The position numbers were made by a program, and so were the translations under genes. The notes below the pieces were generated by a model. It was given only the letters and a program-made list of their open reading frames with translations, made no database searches and was not told where the DNA came from. Positions 8,676 through 16,826 of a DNA stretch of 54,572 nt are shown here, piece after piece; the first letter of the stretch is position 1; every line of letters begins with the position of its first letter. This DNA is from Croceibacterium salegens (GTDB taxonomy: Bacteria; Pseudomonadota; Alphaproteobacteria; Sphingomonadales; Sphingomonadaceae), in assembly GCF_009827435.1 (NCBI RefSeq), contig NZ_WTYM01000042.1, forward strand, positions 1-54,572, read 5' to 3'.

Positions 8676-8998
8676 CTAGCGGAGAGCGACTGCGAGTTGG
8701 CCAAGGCGACCGAGCGGCGGTCTTGTAGGTCTCTCGATTGATCAGCTGGCGTTCGGCATCGAAGTGGTTGTGGACGTTGACGTAATGCGATGCGAACTTC
8801 TGAAGCGACTTCAGTCACTTGAACCTGAGCAACCCTTTTCTCACCGTCGGATTCACCGGTGTGAGTTCTCGATCCGGTTGTTGACCGAACGTCCGACCTC
8901 CTGCTTCTCCTCGCAGCACAGCTCGCTCATTACTACCTTGTACGAGCCCAGGCCGTCGGTAGTGATCGCCTCGCGCGAGGTGTTGAAGTAGCGAAACG
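8676..8998 (-). pseudogene. Decayed C-terminal remnant of an IS6-family transposase
   Basis: Reading the minus strand by hand from about 8998 gives FNTSREAITTDGLGSYKVVM, then EEKQEVGRSVNNRIENSHR and a stop. After a frame change it continues QKFASHYVNVHNHFDAERQL, INRETYK, and after another shift DRRSVALANSQSLSA with a stop at 8676. These pieces align in order with the C-terminal half of IS6/IS6100-type transposases (second catalytic Asp in TTDGLGSY, catalytic Glu in NNRIENSH, then the HNHF..ER motif). At least one in-frame stop and two frameshifts are needed, and the N-terminal half is missing. Surrounding DNA from 8527 to 9130 otherwise holds nothing I can name. Confidence 0.72.
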
Positions 8999-9133
8999 GG
9001 CCATCGGGTTTCATGGGGCGAGTTAGCGCCCCGCCCTGCCCTCAACTCCTTACCAGCTGATGCATTTGCTCTTACGGGACCGTTGCGGACGTTGGCGAGG
9101 ACCGAGGCAAACCTCAGCGGCCGCCCAAGTTGC

Positions 9134-9145
9134 GCAATCGATTGC
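9134..9145. promoter_or_regulatory. LacI-type operator, site 1
   Basis: GCAATCGATTGC is a perfect 12-base palindrome within TGCGCAATCGATTGCACA, 42 bases upstream of the SGNH hydrolase ATG. It is one of five copies of the same sequence between 9.1 and 23.9 kb, and the central CG step is typical of LacI-family operators. Confidence 0.75.
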
Positions 9146-9187
9146 ACAATAGCTCGGAGATGATAATCTCGACGAAGGGAGACGAAT

Positions 9188-10492
9188 ATGGGCCGGTTTG
9201 CCGTCTTTGCCGCATTGCTGCTGTGTAACACTCTTCCCGCTTACGGGGCCGGCCCGACAAAATGGATCGAAAGTTGGGGCACCGCCTTGCCCCTGCTCTC
9301 ACCGCCGCTGCCACCCGCCGACGCCTCACCTCCTCCTGCGCCTAGCAACAGTCAGGCGAACGGAACACCGGCCGCCCGGCCTCCGAACCCACGGCGTGCA
9401 CGACCACAATCCTTCCAGGACAACACCATCCGAATGATTGTGCGCACAGGCGCCGGCGGACCGGAGTTCAGGATAGAGTTTGCCAACGTCCAGGGGGGTG
9501 AGCCCATAAGGTTCGCAGCTATTCACGCAGCGCTCGCCGGACCTGCCGGCTCTATCATTCCCAGTACCGATCGCACCGTAACCTTCGGCGGACGCGAGTC
9601 CCTGACCTTGTTTCCAGGGAGCCGGGCGGTCAGCGACCCCGTGCCGCTTGCCGCTCCGCCCCTGACCGAAGTGGCTGTGTCCGTGTACCTTCCCGACGAA
9701 GTACAGGCGAATACCGTCGATGAGATCGGCCTCATGCCGACTTACATCGCGGCCGGAAATCAAACCTCGGCAGAGAGTCTTGACGAGGCCGCCGTCGCAG
9801 GCTCCTATTTCTGGTTGCGTGGGCTGAGCGTACCGACACCTGATGTCGATTCTGGCACGATCGTAGCCTTTGGGGACTCGATCACTGAAGGCTACGCTAC
9901 GACCTTCGGCGCACACATGAGTTGGCCCGAATTGCTCGCAGTACGGTTGCAGAAGGACCCTGAGCTTTCGAACTGGAGCGTGGTCAACGCCGGTATTTCG
10001 GGCAATCGGGTCCTGCGAACCGGAGCCGGCGAATCCGCTCTCGCACGCTTCACCGACGACGTGCTCGGCCGACCCGGTGTGAAATGGGTCATCGTGTTGG
10101 AATCAATAAACGACATCAATTTCTCGATCATGCCTGGCTTTCCCAGGGATCAGGCGGCAACCGCCGATGAACTGATCGCCGGGCTCGACCAGCTCATCAC
10201 CCGCGCGCACCTGCATGGCATAAAGATTGCCGGCGGCACTGTGATGGCGACCAAGGGACTGCCGTTCTATTCGCAGGAAGGCGAGGCTATGCGGCAGGCA
10301 GTCAATGACTGGATCCGCACCAGCGGTCGCTTCGACGCGGTGATCGACTTCGACGCGGCGACCCGCGATCCGGCTGATCCCTTGCGCATTCGTCCCGACC
10401 TTGATCCCGGCGACCACGTCCATCCCAACGACGACGGCAACCGGATCATGGCCGACACGATCGACCTCGACATTTTCCGCACCACCAAGTGA
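9188..10492 (+). CDS. Secreted SGNH/GDSL hydrolase with N-terminal accessory domain
   Basis: A 434-residue esterase. A signal peptide (about residues 1-21, ending AYGAG) is followed by a Pro-rich linker (about 35-75) and a beta-rich accessory domain (about 78-215). The SGNH domain then carries Ser231 in FGDSITEGY (block I), Gly in NAGISGNRV (block II), Asn in ESINDINF (block III) and Asp409-His412 in DHVHPND (block V). The family removes acyl groups from sugars, polysaccharides or lipids. The gene sits directly behind LacI operator site 1 and ends seven bases from the convergent tannase-family gene. It is probably part of the sugar-ester regulon, acting in the periplasm or outside the cell. 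Confidence 0.9.
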   Translation: MGRFAVFAALLLCNTLPAYGAGPTKWIESWGTALPLLSPPLPPADASPPPAPSNSQANGTPAARPPNPRRARPQSFQDNTIRMIVRTGAGGPEFRIEFANVQGGEPIRFAAIHAALAGPAGSIIPSTDRTVTFGGRESLTLFPGSRAVSDPVPLAAPPLTEVAVSVYLPDEVQANTVDEIGLMPTYIAAGNQTSAESLDEAAVAGSYFWLRGLSVPTPDVDSGTIVAFGDSITEGYATTFGAHMSWPELLAVRLQKDPELSNWSVVNAGISGNRVLRTGAGESALARFTDDVLGRPGVKWVIVLESINDINFSIMPGFPRDQAATADELIAGLDQLITRAHLHGIKIAGGTVMATKGLPFYSQEGEAMRQAVNDWIRTSGRFDAVIDFDAATRDPADPLRIRPDLDPGDHVHPNDDGNRIMADTIDLDIFRTTK

Positions 10493-10498
10493 GCGCGA

Positions 10499-12163
10499 TC
10501 ATTCCTCGCAAGTGAAGCTGGCAGCACTGTTCGTGTCGCCGCCGCTGTAGCGCGCGACCTTCGGCCAGGGGCAGAGGGGGCGGGAAATACCGGGCATGCT
10601 GCTGCTGGTGGCAACGATTTGGTCCGGTGGCCTGCCCTTCTCGACCCAGTCGACGATCGCGTCGAGCATCTCGAACCTGTCGGTCGCCTCGCCGCCGCCA
10701 CAGTGCAGCATTCCCGGCACGCCGAAGAAGCGCACCGCTTCGCGGCCCGGCTCGCCCGTGGCGGCTATCATCGCCTGGTACCACCGAACGATTTCCGGCG
10801 TCGACATGCCCTGGTCGGCCATACCGTTATAGACGATCATCTTGCCCTTCCGCGCGAAAGTCGAGAGCAGCGGGTTGTCGGCGTCGCCTATCCCACCCTG
10901 GTAACGGATACGCTCAAGCAGGTCTTCGACCGTGTAGGGTTGCAGTGGATCCCAATCGGGGTCCGCCGGGGTGAGCTGCAGATAGCGGAACTGGCCGAGA
11001 CCGAGAGTCGAGTCCGCCGAATTGGGCTCGCCCGTCGCCGAGGTTCCCAGTTTCATGCCGCGCCAGGCCGACGAGGCGATGCCCGTGTCATACGTGTACG
11101 GGCCGTAAATATGGCGCCCGGTGGTGGTCATCGGTCCCTGGAACAAGTCGTTCAGCACCGAAACCTTCGCTTCGCTGAGGCAACCTTCCGACTGTCCTGA
11201 CCTGCAGGTGAGTTCGCGCGGATGAAAGCCGCATGACTTCCAGTCGTTGATGAACCCATCGGCCAGTCCGTCGAGACCGTCGCACCTGGCGAGAACGGCC
11301 TTGCGGACTAGCTGGAGGTCGTCGTCGGTGAACGCCCTGGAATAGATCGGGCGACCCGCATCGTCCTTCGGGGAGATGCGGGCAACGACCTGCATGTTCC
11401 ACACTTCGCCCAATGCGAGGCGCGAGAAGCCCATCGCCGGGTCGCCGGCAACCACTCCATCGAATTCGAGCGGTAACCGCTGCGAGGCCATGAGCGCCTG
11501 ACGCCCGCCGTTCGAGCAGCCGACGAAATACGAACGGTGCGCCGGCTTGCCATAGAACTCAGCGAGGATTCGCTTGGACTCGTTGGTCACCTTGTCGAGC
11601 GCGTTGTAGGCGTAATCAATCCGCGCCTGTTGGTCGACGCCGAAGCTGGCATCGACGATCGGTCCACTATGCCCGCTGTCCGTCGAGGCGACGGCAAAGC
11701 CGCGCGCCAGCGCCGGAAGGCCCGGCGAATTTGCCAAGTTGCCGACCGCAGGCATGACCTGCCCATCGAGGCCCCCGCCGCCCTGGAACATGAAGCGGCC
11801 GTTCCATCCGGTCGGCAGGCGCAGTTCGAAGCCGATCCCGAATTCACGCTCGCCAACCCCAGTGCGCCGGTCGATGACGCCCCGGACCAGGCAATGCTCG
11901 GGCAGGTCGCGCGGTTTGGCGCCCGGCAGGGCCGGAGTCGGGCCGGGCGGCACGAGCTCAGCCCGTTCGATCAGGACTCCGTCGCGAGAGATTCCAAGCA
12001 GCGCGGCGCAGCGCTCGGCCGCCTTGCTGCTGTCCCTTGCGGAAGTCGGCGCCAGACCGATCGCTAGGGCCGTGATCGCCGCCGAAAACGCAAGAGAGCG
12101 CTTTGCTGTTCTCGCTGTTCCCGCACCCGGCAAATTCTCGGCTAGTCGTTCAAAGCGCCGCAT
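10499..12163 (-). CDS. Tannase/feruloyl esterase family hydrolase, exported
   Basis: A 554-residue protein starting MRRFERLAEN, with GGGGGAGAA upstream. A hydrophobic export segment spans about residues 21-42. The catalytic set of the tannase family is visible: Ser218 in GCSNGG, Asp450 in NGMADQG and His487 in MLHCGGG, with Cys216 and Cys488 positioned for the disulfide that joins Ser and His neighbours in this family. A calcium-loop-like CDGLDGLADG lies at about 294-303. Such enzymes hydrolyse feruloyl, galloyl or related phenolic esters. It is the third gene of an operon after GH68 and fructokinase, which suggests that it strips phenolic acids from a sugar ester. Confidence 0.9.
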   Translation of the reverse strand: MRRFERLAENLPGAGTARTAKRSLAFSAAITALAIGLAPTSARDSSKAAERCAALLGISRDGVLIERAELVPPGPTPALPGAKPRDLPEHCLVRGVIDRRTGVGEREFGIGFELRLPTGWNGRFMFQGGGGLDGQVMPAVGNLANSPGLPALARGFAVASTDSGHSGPIVDASFGVDQQARIDYAYNALDKVTNESKRILAEFYGKPAHRSYFVGCSNGGRQALMASQRLPLEFDGVVAGDPAMGFSRLALGEVWNMQVVARISPKDDAGRPIYSRAFTDDDLQLVRKAVLARCDGLDGLADGFINDWKSCGFHPRELTCRSGQSEGCLSEAKVSVLNDLFQGPMTTTGRHIYGPYTYDTGIASSAWRGMKLGTSATGEPNSADSTLGLGQFRYLQLTPADPDWDPLQPYTVEDLLERIRYQGGIGDADNPLLSTFARKGKMIVYNGMADQGMSTPEIVRWYQAMIAATGEPGREAVRFFGVPGMLHCGGGEATDRFEMLDAIVDWVEKGRPPDQIVATSSSMPGISRPLCPWPKVARYSGGDTNSAASFTCEE

Positions 12164-12190
12164 CTGTTCTCCCCCACCTCGTTCCCGTAC

Positions 12191-13084
12191 CTAGCTGCTC
12201 GCCATGCGCGCCAGCTCGATCGCCCCCATCGGCCCAGCCTGTTCGGCAAGCGCGGCGAGGACAATAATCCCGTCAACCGTGCGCGTATCGACATACGGCA
12301 AATATCCGCCGACGCTACGCACGGCCTCGGCGCGGAGCATCGGCAACAGGAACGAACGCTGCAGCGACACGCTGCCTCCAAGCACGATCCTGTCGGCGGA
12401 CGTCGTCAGGAGAATCGTTGCGGCCAGTTGGCCGAGATCCGCCGCCACGTCGCTCCAGCGCGGATCATCGTCGGGGATCGCTTCGCCCGCCATGCCGAAG
12501 CGCGCGGCGAGCGCCGGGCCGCTGACCAGCCCTTCGATGCAATCGCCGTGGAACCGGCAATTGCCGGCAAAGTCGTCGCCACGCACGCGGCGCAGGGTGA
12601 GATGACCGAGCTCAGGGTGCATTGCCCCGTGAACGGGCTGGCCGCCGACCAGCAGGCCACCGCCTATTCCCGTGCCGATGGTAATGTAACAAACACTGTC
12701 GCAGCCTCGCGCCGCGCCCAGCCGGTACTCGGCGAGCGCTGCAGCGTTGACATCGGTGTCGATGCGGAAGGGGCAGTAAATGCCCTCCATGAGCAGCGGG
12801 CCGACTCCCGCGCCGCTCCAGCCGGGCTTGGGTGTGTCGAGGATATGCCCGAATCGCGCATTGCCTGATGCCAACGCAATCGGGCCGAAACTGGCGATCC
12901 CGATACCGGCGAGAGGCCGATCGTTGTCCCACCGGCGCAGAAACTTGTTCAGCGCTTCGAGTGTCTCTGCGGGCGCTCTCGTCGGTATCGTGTGACGGTC
13001 GATGATCCGATCGCCGTCGGAAAGAACCGCGATAGCTTTGGTGCCGCCCAGCTCGATTCCGGCAAGGCGCGCTGCTTCGGGCAT
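12191..13084 (-). CDS. ROK-family sugar kinase, probably fructokinase
   Basis: A 297-residue ROK kinase. GIELGGTK (residues 9-16) and TIGTGIGGG (135-143) bind ATP phosphates, DTDVNAAALAEY supplies the catalytic Asp111, and the ROK zinc site is present as His156-x4-His161 (HPELGH) plus Cys176, His179 and Cys182 (CRFHGDC). The HPELGHL-plus-Cys pattern and the overall sequence resemble ROK fructokinases, which convert fructose to fructose 6-phosphate in the cytoplasm. The ATG follows the stop of the GH68 gene after one base. The pairing with a sucrose-splitting enzyme strongly supports fructose as substrate. Confidence 0.88.
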   Translation of the reverse strand: MPEAARLAGIELGGTKAIAVLSDGDRIIDRHTIPTRAPAETLEALNKFLRRWDNDRPLAGIGIASFGPIALASGNARFGHILDTPKPGWSGAGVGPLLMEGIYCPFRIDTDVNAAALAEYRLGAARGCDSVCYITIGTGIGGGLLVGGQPVHGAMHPELGHLTLRRVRGDDFAGNCRFHGDCIEGLVSGPALAARFGMAGEAIPDDDPRWSDVAADLGQLAATILLTTSADRIVLGGSVSLQRSFLLPMLRAEAVRSVGGYLPYVDTRTVDGIIVLAALAEQAGPMGAIELARMASS

Positions 13085-13085
13085 G

Positions 13086-14249
13086 TCAGGTCACCAGCTC
13101 CGCTTTGGCGCCATCGAGCACGAGGCGCAGGACCGGCGCGAAGGTTCCTCCGAACCTGCGGACATCAGGTGGCCCATCAGGCGAACGCCAGTCGTCGACG
13201 AAACTGATGACTTCGAGGCTGGGAAGCACAAGCCAGCTGTAGGCTTGGCGCGGTGCCACGCTGGGATTGGCGAACACAAGTCCCGTACCGTTGAGCGGCT
13301 CCCACGGCCCGGACAAGCGAGCCCCAACCACGCCGTAAAGTCCGGTCGGCCCTGTCGGTCCGCTGGCATCGAAGACGTGCCGCTGGGTCGACCAGAACAG
13401 GTAATAGTGGCCGTCACGGCAGACCGCGTGCGGACGCTCGAGCTCGTTGTTGAGACCGTCCGCGCTGATAACGGGTGGAACGATGCGCCATTCGGCCAGA
13501 CCTTCGCCTTCGGCTACTGCGGCCCCGACGATCCCGTTGAAATCGGACTTCGATCGCGCAGCCGATGCTGCGAAGAAGAGGTAACTGGCGCCGTCGGCAG
13601 GATCGAGGAAATAAGCCGGGTCGCGAAACGCTTTGATGGTCCCGATTGCCCCGGTGCCGGCATCGCTGGCCATGTAGTGGGCCGGGTCGGGCCGGACGAT
13701 CTCCTGCAGATCGTGCCAGCCGTCGATGCGCGGCTGCCCCCGGACAAGGTCGAGCGTCGCCCGGGCCCGAAAGATGCGCTGCAAAAAGCTCGCTTGCGCC
13801 TCGCCCCGCGTACCTGTCGCAGTGAAATACAACGTCACTTCGCCGGATTCCGCGACGAGGACCGCCGAACCGGACCATTCGCGGCTGCCGGGTGAAAATC
13901 CTTCGGGCATAGCCGGGCCGAGATGGAGCCAGCCCCGATCCTGCAACTGCAACAAATGTATTCGCGCCTTGTCATGGCGCTTGTCGGGGTCAGGGTCGCG
14001 CGGGGCACCCAGAGCCATCCACAGCGAACTCCCGTCGGGGAGCACGGCGGGCATGCCGTCGGGCCGCTGGATCGGCCATGCGTCCCAGATGTCGAGATCG
14101 TCGGCAATGCGCGTGATGTCGCCGGCCTCGATCCGCGGAGCGGATGCGAGTGGCATTTGCGCTATTCCCTGCACGTGTTCGCCAGTCCAGAAGAATTGGG
14201 AGCCGGCGCGTTCCGCGTCACCCGGCCGCGTTTGCGCGACCGACGTCAA
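13086..14249 (-). CDS. Glycoside hydrolase family 68 enzyme (levansucrase/beta-fructofuranosidase)
   Basis: A 387-residue GH68 protein. The nucleophile is Asp56 in DIWDAWPIQ, the transition-state stabiliser Asp210 in AFRDPAYFL, and the acid/base Glu271 in ELERPHAV; REWSGSA, LNGTGLVF and FGGTFAPVL are further family blocks. It splits sucrose, releasing glucose and either transferring fructose to levan or to water. The start used is TTG 14249; ATG 14156 is in frame but would remove the conserved FFWTGEHV region. No signal peptide is visible from either start. Zymomonas levansucrase and invertase also lack classical signals, so secretion cannot be excluded. It is the first gene of an operon behind LacI operator site 2. 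Confidence 0.9.
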   Translation of the reverse strand: MTSVAQTRPGDAERAGSQFFWTGEHVQGIAQMPLASAPRIEAGDITRIADDLDIWDAWPIQRPDGMPAVLPDGSSLWMALGAPRDPDPDKRHDKARIHLLQLQDRGWLHLGPAMPEGFSPGSREWSGSAVLVAESGEVTLYFTATGTRGEAQASFLQRIFRARATLDLVRGQPRIDGWHDLQEIVRPDPAHYMASDAGTGAIGTIKAFRDPAYFLDPADGASYLFFAASAARSKSDFNGIVGAAVAEGEGLAEWRIVPPVISADGLNNELERPHAVCRDGHYYLFWSTQRHVFDASGPTGPTGLYGVVGARLSGPWEPLNGTGLVFANPSVAPRQAYSWLVLPSLEVISFVDDWRSPDGPPDVRRFGGTFAPVLRLVLDGAKAELVT

Positions 14250-14378
14250 CGAACTGGGTCCACCATTGCGGACCGGTCGCTGCTGCCTCGCCGTTCTACA
14301 CGCTGCCAGTCCGGCATCTCACTCCACCCCTATCGAATGCTCGTTGCGTCCGACTTCCTAGTCAATCGAACTAGCAAC

Positions 14379-14392
14379 TGCAATCGATTGCA
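14379..14392. promoter_or_regulatory. LacI-type operator, site 2 (perfect 14-base palindrome)
   Basis: TGCAATCGATTGCA is the most symmetric copy. It lies in the divergent promoter region, 129 bases upstream of the GH68 start on the minus strand and 73 bases upstream of the alpha/beta hydrolase start on the plus strand, so one site could control both units. Confidence 0.8.
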
Positions 14393-14465
14393 ATTGCGTG
14401 TTATCGCGCTTTCTTCCACTAGATGGCGGGTGGTCGAATGAAAACACTAGGGAGATGCGGACGAG

Positions 14466-15521
14466 ATGCACAGACGGCAATTCATGCGGGCGACCGCGAC
14501 GGTATTGGCTGGTATCGCAACAGCTCCAGACCTGAGCGTTGCTGCAGAGCCGTCAGCGTTTGATCCGGTCGCCTACCTCGATCCCGAACTTAGGGCGGCA
14601 GCACGGCAAATGCTTTCGGGAGGAGGCCTCCCGCTCGATGCCAATTCGCTTCCCGCCATGCGGGCGCAGCAGGCCGCTGGAGCAGAGCCCCCGCTGACGG
14701 ACGTCCCGGTCTCGCAACGAACCGTCGTCGGAACGAACGGGATGCCTGATGTAACCGTCTACGTCGTCAACGCTGCAAAAGGCGGCGCGCGGCCCGGGAT
14801 CCTCCATACCCACGGCGGCGGGCACATTCTCGGTTCGGCGAAAAGCGAGCTGCGTTACCTGCAAAACCTCGCCCGCGATCTCGACTGCGTGCTGGTGACG
14901 GTCGAATACCGTCTCGCTCCGGAAACCCGTTACACCGGCTCGATCGAGGACAACTATGCCGCTCTCAAGTGGATGCACAGTTCAGCGAACGAACTCGGCC
15001 TCGATGCAACTCGAATCGCACTGTTGGGCGAAAGTGCCGGAGGCACACATGCGGCATTGTTGGCGATAACCGCGCGCGACCGAGGCGAGGTGCCGGTGCT
15101 CTTCCAATGTCTGGTCTATCCCATGCTCGACGACAGGACCGGCAGCACTCGGCAGCTGCCGCCATGGATCGGGGCGGTGCTTTGGACGCGCGATGCGAAT
15201 CGCTTCGGCTGGCGAGCTTTCACCGGCGGCGAGCCGGGTACGCTTGAAATTCCGGCAGCGGCGGTGCCAGCACGAGTAGACAATCTTGCGGGACTGCCGC
15301 CAGCCTGGATCGGCGTGGGCGGAGCCGATCTCTTCGTCGAGGAAGACATTGAATACGCCGAGCGCCTGAACGACGCAGCCGTTCCCACCGAGTTGCTGGT
15401 TTTGCCACGCGCGTTCCATGCCTTCGACCGGATCGTACCCGATGCCGGGGTCTCACGCAGGTTCACCGCCGCGAAGATGGATGCCCTGCGACGCGCATTC
15501 GGAAAGTCCGCCGACGCCTGA
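14466..15521 (+). CDS. HSL-type alpha/beta hydrolase with Tat-like signal
   Basis: A 351-residue esterase. The N-terminus MHRRQFMRATATVLAG is a Tat-like signal with a probable cleavage near VAAEP. The hormone-sensitive-lipase family motifs are present: HTHGGGH as oxyanion hole (115-120), Ser190 in GESAGG, Asp in GVGGADLFVEED and His in PRAFHAFD. Family members hydrolyse short-chain acyl esters. The gene is divergent from the GH68-kinase-tannase operon and shares its operator. It ends three bases from the convergent MFS gene. Export through Tat and co-regulation suggest deacylation of an imported or periplasmic sugar ester. Confidence 0.88.
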   Translation: MHRRQFMRATATVLAGIATAPDLSVAAEPSAFDPVAYLDPELRAAARQMLSGGGLPLDANSLPAMRAQQAAGAEPPLTDVPVSQRTVVGTNGMPDVTVYVVNAAKGGARPGILHTHGGGHILGSAKSELRYLQNLARDLDCVLVTVEYRLAPETRYTGSIEDNYAALKWMHSSANELGLDATRIALLGESAGGTHAALLAITARDRGEVPVLFQCLVYPMLDDRTGSTRQLPPWIGAVLWTRDANRFGWRAFTGGEPGTLEIPAAAVPARVDNLAGLPPAWIGVGGADLFVEEDIEYAERLNDAAVPTELLVLPRAFHAFDRIVPDAGVSRRFTAAKMDALRRAFGKSADA

Positions 15522-15524
15522 CCC

Positions 15525-16826
15525 TCATGCCGCCGCGGCGGTGGCCGCCTCCGCCTTGTTGAGCCGGTAGTCATCCTCGTTGCGCTCGATGAGGCGCGCA
15601 GCGAAGGGCTGTCGCAAGACATTCCAGGTGCATTGCGCGACCAGCATTGTCGCGAACACCGCGCCGAGCACGATTGCGTACTTGCTGTCGCCAAGGGCAT
15701 CGCCCAGCGCGCCCATTGCGAGCGGCGCGAAGACGGCGCTGATGCAGGTAAAAAACAGTAACAGGCCCGCGATCGAACCGTGACGGCCCTTGTCGAAACA
15801 GCTGATCCCGGTCGAATTGATCGTCGGATAGAGCACCGACATGAAAAGGCCGGTCGCTGGCAACGCGAAAATCGCAACCTCGCGCCCGCCGACGACCGCG
15901 ACCCAGAAAAGCGCTGCCATCGCCGCACTGCAGGCCAACAGGACTTTCGTCCAATCGAACCGCGCCGGGAGCCAGACGCCGAGAAACCGGCCGGCCGCGC
16001 GCAACACGAAGAAGATCGAAACCGCGTAGGCGGCGAGTGCAGTCCAAGAGCCTTCGTAGGCGGCAAGGTAGGTTGGCGCCCAGACGTAAATCGCGGCTTC
16101 TGCGGCTACGTAGAGCATCAAGGCCGAGCCAAAGAACAGCGCCGTCGGATCGCCCGCCAGCCGCACTGCCTCGGTCGGCCGGGTCGGCTCGGAACGGTGG
16201 ATGATCGGACGGGGGAACTTCGCCATCGCAGCGGCGAGTATCAGTGCGCCGCACAGCAGCGCCGCGATCAGGTAGACGCCCTTCCAGCTTGCTCCGACCT
16301 GCACCAGATATGCGACGATTGCCGGACCGATGATCGCGCCAACGCCGAAGAAGCCCTCTATCAGGTTCATTGTCCGGGCATGTTCGCGTGTGGAGCGCGA
16401 GAGATCGCCGATCAGCGCCAAGGCGCCCGACTTGAAAATGCCGATGCCCAGGCCCGAGACGAACAGCAGCAATACGAAGAATAGGAAGTCGTGGCCGGCG
16501 GCGAAGGCGGCGGAACTCAGGCCGAACATGATGAGCCCGATCAGGATCGTCACCTTACGGCCCAGCCGGTCGGCTAGGAAACCGAGCGCAATGGCGGAAA
16601 TCGCAATGCCGGACATCGTCGCGTACTGAAACGAGCCGCCGGCAGTGAGCCCAAGATCGAATTCGCGAATGACCTCGGGAATCACGGTGCCGACGGAATC
16701 AGTCGTCATCGCGAACATCGCGAACATGGCAAAGACGAGCGCCTTCAGCACGAGCGAGCCGCCATCCGGAGTGTTTTCGGAATTAGTCTGCAAGGTGCTT
16801 CTCGAAGAAATCGACCATGATCGCAT
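15525..16826 (-). CDS. MFS transporter, third gene of the ceramidase-like operon
   Basis: A 12-helix major facilitator protein of 433 residues. TM1 begins near LVLKALVFAMFAM, and GFLADRLGRKVTI is the loop 2-3 signature; later helices include AEAAIYVWAPTYL and LLFFTCISAVFAPLAMG. Its N-terminus overlaps the end of the upstream esterase. ATG 16826 is the longest start, but TTG 16793, preceded by GAGAAG and overlapping the esterase end by only 11 bases, is equally credible. It probably imports a product of the exported hydrolases (a sugar or an organic acid). The substrate cannot be told from sequence. Confidence 0.85.
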   Translation of the reverse strand: MRSWSISSRSTLQTNSENTPDGGSLVLKALVFAMFAMFAMTTDSVGTVIPEVIREFDLGLTAGGSFQYATMSGIAISAIALGFLADRLGRKVTILIGLIMFGLSSAAFAAGHDFLFFVLLLFVSGLGIGIFKSGALALIGDLSRSTREHARTMNLIEGFFGVGAIIGPAIVAYLVQVGASWKGVYLIAALLCGALILAAAMAKFPRPIIHRSEPTRPTEAVRLAGDPTALFFGSALMLYVAAEAAIYVWAPTYLAAYEGSWTALAAYAVSIFFVLRAAGRFLGVWLPARFDWTKVLLACSAAMAALFWVAVVGGREVAIFALPATGLFMSVLYPTINSTGISCFDKGRHGSIAGLLLFFTCISAVFAPLAMGALGDALGDSKYAIVLGAVFATMLVAQCTWNVLRQPFAARLIERNEDDYRLNKAEAATAAAA

